From contig QPMI01000035.1 in the NCBI GenBank assembly GCA_004431415.1, positions 62,001 through 126,000 on the forward strand: 64,000 nt of DNA. The letters run 5' to 3'. The position numbers and the translations under genes were made by a program. The DNA is from Cyanophora paradoxa. Lineage: Eukaryota; Glaucocystophyceae; Cyanophorales; Cyanophoraceae. The notes under the pieces were generated by a model, which did no database searches, had not been told where the DNA came from, and saw only the letters and a program-made list of their open reading frames with translations. Shown piece after piece: positions 55,797 to 62,519 of the stretch. Within the stretch, counting starts at the first letter, position 1, and each line of letters starts with the position of its first letter.

Positions 55797-56373
55797 CATT
55801 TGGTTCGAAAACATTTGGAGTTGCTGGTTTTACAGCTGCATCATCAAGAGCTTGTGAAGCCTTCTCTTTTTCGTTTTTCAGATAACGTAAATCTGGTACA
55901 TCCATAGGTCGATGTTTAAACATCTCGCTACGGAGCATCTCCCGTATTTTTGCGCGTTCTTGCTTTTCCTTAACGTATGATTCGATATTAGCCGATCGAG
56001 CCTCGAGATCTCGCAATTTAGCTGTTAGTTCCTCGATCTGACTCTTTGATACTGTTGCTGTCTTGATTTTTGGCCCTGAATAACGTGGTTCAGATGCCAT
56101 GGCTTGGATAATTCTAGCAGCATCATCATCGATATCAGACTGCATTTCGTTTACAGTTTTAGCCTGGCTTTGTCGGTCGTCAACCGCAGTGGCATTTGCT
56201 GCTGCCGACGCAATTGTTTTCGCTACGGGTGCGTTTAGTTTGGGGTTGCTTGCAAGCTCCCCGCTAGGATCAGCAACAGCTGCGCCTTCAGTCGACCCAC
56301 TTTCAACTAGTGGTTCAACAACATTGACCTTGCGTCTTTCACGATATCCCTTCTTAGGAATCCCTTTTGCCAT
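55744..56373 (-). CDS. Coiled-coil protein next to the packaging ATPase
   Basis: 209 residues, family not recognised. Basic start (MAKGIPKKGYRERRKVNV), an Ala/Ser-rich stretch, then a coiled coil (SKSQIEELTAKLRDLEARSA, NIESYVKEKQERAKIREM) and a C-terminus with GSQMKGALGGRRIRL. It starts 9 bp after the ATPase stop on the same strand, so it is probably co-expressed with the packaging/capsid module and could be a virion or scaffold component (inference). Confidence 0.65.
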   Translation of the reverse strand: MAKGIPKKGYRERRKVNVVEPLVESGSTEGAAVADPSGELASNPKLNAPVAKTIASAAANATAVDDRQSQAKTVNEMQSDIDDDAARIIQAMASEPRYSGPKIKTATVSKSQIEELTAKLRDLEARSANIESYVKEKQERAKIREMLRSEMFKHRPMDVPDLRYLKNEKEKASQALDDAAVKPATPNVFEPNAIGSQMKGALGGRRIRL

Positions 56374-56382
56374 CTTCTGTTC

Positions 56383-57114
56383 TTAAGATAATATTTTAAA
56401 ACGCCTTTTTTTAGAGATAACAGGCAATTCTTTTTTAGACTCTTCTTCTTGTTTTAGCCATTTAGAGAAACGAAAACTCTTATCTTCGACGGCTTTATCA
56501 ACGTACCAGGCAGTATCATATTTAGTTCCATCCAGGACTAGGCACTGATAATCGTGCGCCCAAGTTTGGAACAAAGCAATAAATTCATCTTTCGGGATGT
56601 GAGAAAACTCTCTATAAATTGTCTCCAGTTCGGTGTGATTAGAGTAACTGAAGAAAAAACAATAGTCAGAGTTCGATCTTATAGACTGACTCAAAGCAGT
56701 CAATTTTTGCGTCATTAGAATGGTACTGATATTAAAATGACGGCCCTGCGTAAAAAGGCGATTTACAGTCTTGCTATTTCGCAGATCAACAGTTTCAGAG
56801 GCAGCAACAAGATCATCTAAGACTAGCAATATCTGCGGCGCTTTCTTTTTGTTTTCAATCAAATTTCGCTGTGAATCAATGATTTCAGCAACGATAGATG
56901 GCTGAAAATCGTCATAAAGCTCTTTAGTTATTGCAGAATACTCGCCGTTGAATTTGGTGGCGGTAAACACAACAACTCGATTGATCTTTGGATATAACAG
57001 TCTAAGTAAATGCTTTGTGCAATAGAAAGACTTGCCGCTATTGGACTTTGAAATAAATAGGGCCTTAAAGGGAACCCTCATTTCTCCAGGCTGGAACTTT
57101 GCAAGCTCATCCAT
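56383..57114 (-). CDS. FtsK/HerA-type DNA packaging ATPase
   Basis: 243 residues from ATG 57114 (MDELAKFQPGEMRVPFKALF). Walker A is SKSNSGKSFY, Walker B is ILLVLDDLVAA, and RLFTQGRHFNISTILMTQKL carries the sensor and arginine-finger region. This is the A32-like ATPase of Polintons, virophages and NCLDVs, which pumps DNA into the capsid. Length fits the short Polinton form. The preceding codon 57115-57117 is TTG, so I start at the ATG. It lies between the major capsid gene (52 bp upstream) and the coiled-coil gene (9 bp downstream). Confidence 0.88.
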   Translation of the reverse strand: MDELAKFQPGEMRVPFKALFISKSNSGKSFYCTKHLLRLLYPKINRVVVFTATKFNGEYSAITKELYDDFQPSIVAEIIDSQRNLIENKKKAPQILLVLDDLVAASETVDLRNSKTVNRLFTQGRHFNISTILMTQKLTALSQSIRSNSDYCFFFSYSNHTELETIYREFSHIPKDEFIALFQTWAHDYQCLVLDGTKYDTAWYVDKAVEDKSFRFSKWLKQEEESKKELPVISKKRRFKILS

Positions 57115-57165
57115 CAAAAAATTAAAGACTGATATTCGCAGGCGAACACAACCGCGACCATTTGA

Positions 57166-58554
57166 CTAGAGGTTAACTTTGCGAAGACCCGCAGCATCAA
57201 CAATTAGGACAGTGTGAAGAAGAGCGCGAACCTGGACGTAAATTTTGTTGTTCGCATCGTAAGCAGCAGGGTTCATGATATTCAGGAAGCAGCTGCTGGA
57301 GTTCGTCAGATCTACGAACCCAGTTTGAGCAGCATTTCGGAGCGATTTATCCCCACTAATGCAAAATGGCAAACCAGTCAGAACATACCGATTAAGAGGT
57401 GCGTCGAGATTGGAGCACTTGAAGACATCAGCGATGAGTTCGGCACCTTGCAGGAGAGGAACGGGCTCATTTGAATAAAGTCTCTGGCCATTCAATTCGC
57501 AGGAAATAGTGATATCGCGAGCATTAGCCTCGGTTTTGAGGACACTGTGTTTTCCATCAGTTTGGTTCATGTTTGGCTGCTTGCGAATGCTAACGAACAG
57601 GCCGTAGCAAAGTCCACTGATTTGAGACAGATTAATCCGGGTGGGCGCACCAGCACCAGCATAAGTAATTGAATCAGCATCAACCCAGCCGACATCGGTA
57701 GCGGGAATTGCGATTCCAGACGTTTTGACTTTCTCAATCACCTGGGCAAAAGTGGCCTCATCAATGTTGATGCAATGAGCAATAATCTTAGGATTAGAAA
57801 GCTCTGGATTGGCAGGGGTGACACTGAGAACATTGGGAGTTATATTCTGGCCGATGTTTGCTGGGGAAGCAGCAGCGGCTCCAACACTACCAAGGCCATC
57901 TTCTTTAGTGGCATCACCGCCGATGGCATATTCTGTTACAAACCTACCACCATAGCTGGTCTCGACGAAGCCCTGGGCACGATCACGGAACCAAACCTCG
58001 ACAGACACCTCGCCAGAAAGAGCACCAATTGGGAGCACAGAACCCTCCCAGGGACATGGGATTTTTACACTGAAAATACCTCCAGCACGATTTGTCCCCT
58101 GAGGTGGTGTTCCATGAAGCCAGCCACCGGACCGGTATTTCTTTTTGAGCTGAGCATCATCATTGTAAATCAGTGCGCTGTGAACAAGCCAGTCCTCGGG
58201 GACGATGTAGCTGTAGGAAGCATATTTGATTTCAATTCGCTTTACAAGAGCACCAACAGACCGCAGATAACCAGTGCGAACCAGGTCAGTGTCACCAGTA
58301 AAAGCGGTCAACTCGGGCAGGGTAAACTGGAGTTCGAGCCCCTGAAGGAAGTTGTATCTGGGAAGGAAGTAGGTGACTCGTTTACCGAAGCAGTCTCCAT
58401 AGTCATTGCTTGGGTTGACAACAACACGAACAGGCTTGGTTTGGCTCGTTAGACCCAACATAAGCTCATTGTTCATAAAGAAGTCCTTCGCTTCCTGCGG
58501 AGTTGTCAGGAGCTCTTTGAGGCCGAGCCGCTGCAAATTTTGAGTGACATCCAT
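57166..58554 (-). CDS. MCP: Major capsid protein, double jelly-roll
   Basis: 462 residues when started at MDVTQNLQRLGLKELLTTPQ (58554). An in-frame extension to 58602 would pass through the promoter and is less likely. The block TYFLPRYNFLQGLELQFTLP is the Polinton-like virus version of the strand and hairpin seen in double jelly-roll capsid proteins. Later blocks include DWLVHSALIYNDDAQLKKKY, SGEVSVEVWFRDRAQGF, CINIDEATFAQVIEKVK and NKIYVQVRALLHTVLIV. Forms trimeric capsomers of an icosahedral shell. TATATAAAT ends a few bases before the ATG. The frame is intact. Confidence 0.82.
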   Translation of the reverse strand: MDVTQNLQRLGLKELLTTPQEAKDFFMNNELMLGLTSQTKPVRVVVNPSNDYGDCFGKRVTYFLPRYNFLQGLELQFTLPELTAFTGDTDLVRTGYLRSVGALVKRIEIKYASYSYIVPEDWLVHSALIYNDDAQLKKKYRSGGWLHGTPPQGTNRAGGIFSVKIPCPWEGSVLPIGALSGEVSVEVWFRDRAQGFVETSYGGRFVTEYAIGGDATKEDGLGSVGAAAASPANIGQNITPNVLSVTPANPELSNPKIIAHCINIDEATFAQVIEKVKTSGIAIPATDVGWVDADSITYAGAGAPTRINLSQISGLCYGLFVSIRKQPNMNQTDGKHSVLKTEANARDITISCELNGQRLYSNEPVPLLQGAELIADVFKCSNLDAPLNRYVLTGLPFCISGDKSLRNAAQTGFVDLTNSSSCFLNIMNPAAYDANNKIYVQVRALLHTVLIVDAAGLRKVNL

Positions 58555-58570
58555 CGATTTATATAATTGC
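58555..58570 (-). promoter_or_regulatory. TATATAAAT element abutting the MCP start
   Basis: On the minus strand AATTATATAAATCG runs directly into the ATG at 58554. Confidence 0.55.
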
Positions 58571-58604
58571 AGTGAAAGAAAATAATTCTGCCGCTTCGCC
58601 AAGG

Positions 58605-58633
58605 GGCGCAGCCGAGCTGCTTGTCTGCGACTT
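58605..58633 (-). promoter_or_regulatory. GC-rich hairpin element between penton and MCP genes
   Basis: Minus-strand AAGTCGCAGACAAGC followed by CTCGGCTGCGCC; it contains the hairpin GCAGC-TCG-GCTGC. The same element precedes the 110-residue gene at 60612-60644. Confidence 0.55.
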
Positions 58634-58656
58634 CGCTTGCGTGCCGCGAGCTTAGC

Positions 58657-59613
58657 TCAGTTTGACGAATTGATCCAAGGATATGTCTTTGACCTTTTCT
58701 GGAGCTGAAGTTTTGCAAGTTCGTAAACAACATCACCATTGGGTTCGTCAGGACCATAACGAATTTCGAGAATAAATGACACAGGAGCTCCATTTAAATC
58801 AGCGATTCGCTGCATAAAATCGTATATCTCAATAGTCACAGAGTACAGGTCCAGCTTTGAATAAACATACTTATACAAAGGAGTTGCTTCAGTTGAATCA
58901 TAGTAGGCTGTTTCGCCTGGACGGAGGGCGCTGGGAATGCTGAGCTTTGAGAAAAAGCCAGGAATTGAAGTATTGGGCATACTGACAAGGTCACCAATTT
59001 CAGGAATGCGAAGTAGCACATGATCATCGGGAGTGACATCGGGTTCATAAGCGCCTTCTATATATTGAATATCGACAGTTAAAGCCTTAGACCGAATCGG
59101 TAGAATTGATCGCAAGCCTAGCAGCTTTGCAGTTCGCTGAGCCCTAGCAACAGCCTGGTAGTTTCTGATTTCCCGCCCACCCAGGTTCGGTGCCAACATC
59201 AGAGCAATAAAGAACTCGAAGCTAGCTGTGAACCCTATTGATTTAACTGCTGAATTATACGTGCACGTGATACCAGTCCCCGTCAACCTTTCGTTTATCT
59301 TTGTCACAAGCGAGGTGACGTCGTAATTTCCAGGTGGAATTGTAATGTTATTCCAGGCTCCAAAACCTGGCTGAGGTGGGTCTGGTCCCTCATTTGCAGG
59401 ATCATATTTGCACCAATATATATACGTGTCAAACACTAAATCCTCTGCTGGATCGAGTGCATCAACTGTGCTCATTGTGTTGGGGATCTCAGCAGATACC
59501 AGGCGCACGGCTTTTACATCCTGATAAACTTTAGGCAGTCTTACTTTAAATTTTGAGGTGGATGTCAGCTCATCCGCTTGGTGGCTTGCAATGCAGACGT
59601 AGTCCGTCGGCAT
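58657..59613 (-). CDS. Minor capsid (penton-like) protein 1
   Basis: 318 residues from MPTDYVCIASHQADE (59613). An N-terminal module (KFKVRLPKVYQDVKAVRLVS, AEIPNTMSTVDALD) is followed by ITIPPGNYDVTSLVTKINER, a pattern I associate with minor capsid proteins of Polinton-like viruses, then GFFSKLSIPSALRPGETAYY and a C-terminus with LYSVTIEIYDFMQRIADLNG. Probably the single jelly-roll penton protein (inference). Intact frame. Divergently transcribed from a related protein across 27 bp. The region after its stop holds the GC hairpin element. Confidence 0.7.
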   Translation of the reverse strand: MPTDYVCIASHQADELTSTSKFKVRLPKVYQDVKAVRLVSAEIPNTMSTVDALDPAEDLVFDTYIYWCKYDPANEGPDPPQPGFGAWNNITIPPGNYDVTSLVTKINERLTGTGITCTYNSAVKSIGFTASFEFFIALMLAPNLGGREIRNYQAVARAQRTAKLLGLRSILPIRSKALTVDIQYIEGAYEPDVTPDDHVLLRIPEIGDLVSMPNTSIPGFFSKLSIPSALRPGETAYYDSTEATPLYKYVYSKLDLYSVTIEIYDFMQRIADLNGAPVSFILEIRYGPDEPNGDVVYELAKLQLQKRSKTYPWINSSN

Positions 59614-59640
59614 CTTTTTTATATCAGTTAGAGAATAAAA
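59614..59640. promoter_or_regulatory. 27-bp divergent promoter between the two minor capsid genes
   Basis: Minus-strand reading GATATAAAAAAG abuts the ATG at 59613; plus-strand reading GAGAATAAAA abuts the ATG at 59641. The whole intergenic space is 27 bp, so any 5' leaders must be almost absent or start inside the neighbouring gene. Confidence 0.55.
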
Positions 59641-60556
59641 ATGGTCGAAGACAAGCATCGACGCTGCGCCAGGCTCAGCTTTGACAGTAGAGACAGAAGG
59701 CCAATCGATTCAGAGGCAAACTTTGTGCTAGAAATAAATGAACCTATAATCAATCCAGTTGCTGTTCGACTTACCCAGTGTGAGTTCGCAAACAGCCTTT
59801 ACACGAGCATTAGAGATGAGTATCTTTCGATCACCTTCCCCAACATTTGGACGGAAAATCTGGCAGTTTTTGAGCCTGGTATAATTACTACTGCAAATAT
59901 GGGCGAAACAGATCTTTACAACTTTGGCCTATCGTTTAAGTTTGAACTGGGGGAATCGTAATAGCATATTTCAAATTGTTTCGGGACCAGAGACACTGAA
60001 GATGTCTGCCTATTGCAACCGTTCCTGCACAGTAACCTGCCAGTTCAAAGCTCTATCGAATCTGCTAGGGCTGAACCGAAATGAGCCCCTCCAGCTGTCT
60101 CCTATCGTGTTTGAAGGAGGACAAAGATCAGTAACTGCAGCTGAGCGATATCTCGAGGTTGCTGGCATTCCAGTAACACCTTCACACCCTGAATATGGCG
60201 TGGATTTCACCGAAAGAATGCGGAGTGAGCCACTTGGTTATGCTGTCGAATTTCCAAAGATAATTGACATGAACAGCGACCAGTATCTATTCCTAGTCTG
60301 TGAAGAGCTTCGACCATTTGCTTCAAAGCTTCGCCGTGGGGCCAAAACAATGTGCAACTACGGGCTTGCTCGAATTCAAATGAGTCAGGACGTTGGCAAA
60401 TTCGTTTATATAAATCAGGATCATCAAAGCGAATGGATCCCCATCGAAGAGCGTCTTGTGCTGACTTCCTTGCGACTGCGCATTGTAGACAGAGATGGTG
60501 ATGATGTATTACTGAATGGATTGCCATGGTCTGGGGAGCTCCAGTTCATCACTTAG
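59641..60556 (+). pseudogene. Minor capsid-like protein 2, split by a one-base frame change
   Basis: The first part (59641-59961) reads RLSFDSRDRRPIDSEANFVL, NPVAVRLTQCEFANSLYTSI and stops after FELGES. The second part, one frame ahead (open from 59924 to the stop at 60556), continues NSIFQIVSGPETLKMSAYCN, FPKIIDMNSDQYLFLVCEEL, QSEWIPIEERLVLTSLRLRI and ends GELQFIT. The shift falls at a GGGGG run (59949-59953); together the halves give about 305 residues, close to minor capsid 1. The N-terminal module (F.v.l......aVRL...E..NS.Y) resembles that of minor capsid 1, so the two are probably paralogues. An extra G, or programmed +1 frameshifting, would explain the break. Confidence 0.65.
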
Positions 60557-60570
60557 GGAAAGTCGCCAGA

Positions 60571-60644
60571 GTTGCAGACAAGCAGCGACCGCTGCGCCAA
60601 ACTGATTTGAAAAGTCGCAGACAAGCCGCTCGCTCGGCTGCGCC
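60571..60644 (+). promoter_or_regulatory. Two tandem GC-rich hairpin elements
   Basis: GCAGACAAGC followed by CGCTGCGCC (60571-60598), then AAGTCGCAGACAAGC followed by CTCGGCTGCGCC (60612-60644). Placed between the end of minor capsid 2 and the start of the 110-residue gene; compare 58605-58633. Confidence 0.55.
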
Positions 60645-60676
60645 TGGGTTGCGCCCCGTTTTATTTCTTGGCACAA

Positions 60677-60686
60677 TATATAAAAA
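60677..60686 (+). promoter_or_regulatory. TATATAAAAA element abutting a start codon
   Basis: TATATAAAAA is followed immediately by the ATG at 60687. Confidence 0.55.
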
Positions 60687-61019
60687 ATGTCGCAGTTGAT
60701 GCCCATAGCTCAGATTGAAAAGTACTTACCGTTGATGCGGGACAAAAAAGTATCACTTGTTGCGATTGGAGATAAGCCAAGCACACAAACAAACCTAGGT
60801 TTTCTGCAAGCTTACCGCCGATTTGGTCCTGACGGAATCAAAAAGGAGCTCGCAACCAGAAACACAACTTGGTATCAGCGAAGAGAGAATTACATTAAGA
60901 GGCGACTGGGAGGGCGTAATGGAGCACCATTTTGGGAGAAAGATAAATCTGGCAGAACTATTCCAACATGTCTTGGACTCTCTCTGATTTCCTGGGCATT
61001 CATGCCGCCGCCTAATTAA
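60687..61019 (+). CDS. 110-residue viral protein, family not recognised
   Basis: Starts MSQLMPIAQIEKYLPLMRDK. It contains GFLQAYRRFGPDGIKKELA, a Trp/Arg-rich middle (NTTWYQRRENYIKRRLGGRN) and a hydrophobic C-terminus (TCLGLSLISWAFMPPP) that could be a membrane anchor or a packed helix. No cysteine-protease or nuclease motif. It sits in the structural-gene cluster and has the strongest version of the TATAAA-ATG element, so a virion protein is plausible (inference). Overlaps the patatin gene end by 8 bp, tail to tail. Confidence 0.65.
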   Translation: MSQLMPIAQIEKYLPLMRDKKVSLVAIGDKPSTQTNLGFLQAYRRFGPDGIKKELATRNTTWYQRRENYIKRRLGGRNGAPFWEKDKSGRTIPTCLGLSLISWAFMPPPN

Positions 61020-62495
61020 TGTAACGTCCCCGGAAATCAAGCCGGAATGCATTCACATTTATAAATTCGTTTGTTATAATTTGCACATAGTTATATACCT
61101 GTGGGGTGAACAAATGCGAGTCACTATGCATTAGATCGAAGCCTGCCATTGTTGGGTTCGCAGCAAGCACATTTGCTAGGACCGTATTTTCAAAAAGCCT
61201 CCCATCTTGGACATATCCTAAGTTGGTCAGAATGCTGAAATTAAATAGGACTCCGGCAGCAAATGCTGGCCCATACATAATGATTTGATGTAGCTCAAAA
61301 GGCTTGGGAAACTCGACTTTAATCCAGGGATTAGGTAAAGTGCCCCCTTGGAACCCTGTTGAGTTGGGTCGCACATGAGAAGGTGGGTGCAATTCCTCAA
61401 AGTCGTTGCTTGTAATGTTTGCATCTGGAATTATAAACCAGTTGACATCAAATGGCGGCTCAACTGTTAAAGTAGACGATATGATTAGTCTCTCATCGTT
61501 CAGTAGGTCATAGTTCGCCAGTAGAAAGCTGCAGAGTGCATTTATTTTAGCATTTATTTCGATTTGTTTCAGCCATAAATCTGTCGTGGAAATCAAATAA
61601 GAAATATTCGATGGGGAGGCATCGTCAAGCTTGCTCATGACTGCAGCTGGTAGCGGAACACTTAAACGCCAGTATCTTGTTAGATTCCTATCCGCATCAA
61701 CTGGAAGCAGTTCCTGCATTTGAAAGTGCGATTCCAGCTCGCTACCAGCCATTAGCATAGAAATGATTGGGCTGCCTGAGAGGGATAGGATCCAGCCCAG
61801 TGCGCCCCAGCCTGACGTCTCCGAATTCGAAAAGCCTGCAGTCAATTGCTCACTGGCTTGGACTTCACCACAGCTAATGCTCACAAGAACAATTGGATCT
61901 TCTGCATCGTAAATTTTACTGGCGTGGCTGAGTGCAGCAACTGAGGGATTATTCAAACAGGCAATTGCCCGTCAACAAGGTTTTTGTCCCCTAGAACCTT
62001 CGGTGGAAAGAATGTAGGCGCTGCAGAAGATGCTCTCACTGCATCACGAATCAGCGTGCTTGAATATGGCCCATCCTTCGTAAAAACTACGGGCTGCATC
62101 CGAACTGTATCAAACGCTGTTATTAATACATCTTTTGTCGATTCTGCAATTGTGTAGTCCTGGGCAACGTCTGTGAGCACCGACTCCAGAGGGTTTGCAT
62201 CATAGCGGCTGCCTGAGAGCAAGCTTGTCAGTGATCTTGGATTTGCAAATATTGTTGGCAGGTTCGTTTGATATAGACTCAAGATATCACCTGCAGAATA
62301 TCGGTAAGCGAGAACAGAGCCTGGAGTTGATGGAATAGCCAAACCGGCCGCTATTATCGCCCCTGTTGAGGTGCCTGCAAAGAAATCAAACAGCTGTGGT
62401 ATTGCTTTCCCAGTAATCGCCTCAATCCGCTGTAGAATTCGGGCAATGACTATGCCACGAGCATCTCCACCTGATAGTGAGAGAATGACCTTCAT
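61012..62495 (-). pseudogene. Patatin-like phospholipase with discoidin-like tail, frame-disrupted
   Basis: The start at 62495 (MKVILSLSGGDARGIVIARI) carries the oxyanion-hole motif GGDARG. The nucleophile Ser is in FFAGTSTGAIIAAG (~46). The catalytic Asp is in NLVDGQ near residue 175, where the frame runs into a stop at 61953. The NNPSVAALSHA block that should follow continues in another frame from 61951. After the patatin fold, a C-terminal part reads NPWIKVEFPKPFELHQIIMY and YNYVQIITNEFINVNAFRLD, resembling a galactose-binding/discoidin (F5/8 type C) domain. A virus could use it to breach or leave membranes (inference). The break lies exactly at the active-site Asp loop, so without frame repair the enzyme is dead. 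Transcribed divergently from the fibre gene. Confidence 0.7.
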
Positions 62496-62519
62496 TTTTA
62501 AAAGGGGGCTTCTATAAAA
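62496..62519. promoter_or_regulatory. 24-bp divergent promoter, patatin/fibre
   Basis: Plus strand TTCTATAAA leads into the ATG at 62520; minus strand CCCTTTTAAAA leads into the ATG at 62495. Confidence 0.5.

Noticed and set aside
58555-58602. N-terminal extension of the major capsid protein to 58602
   Set aside because: It would use a non-ATG start and translate across the TATATAAAT element; the ATG at 58554 is better placed.
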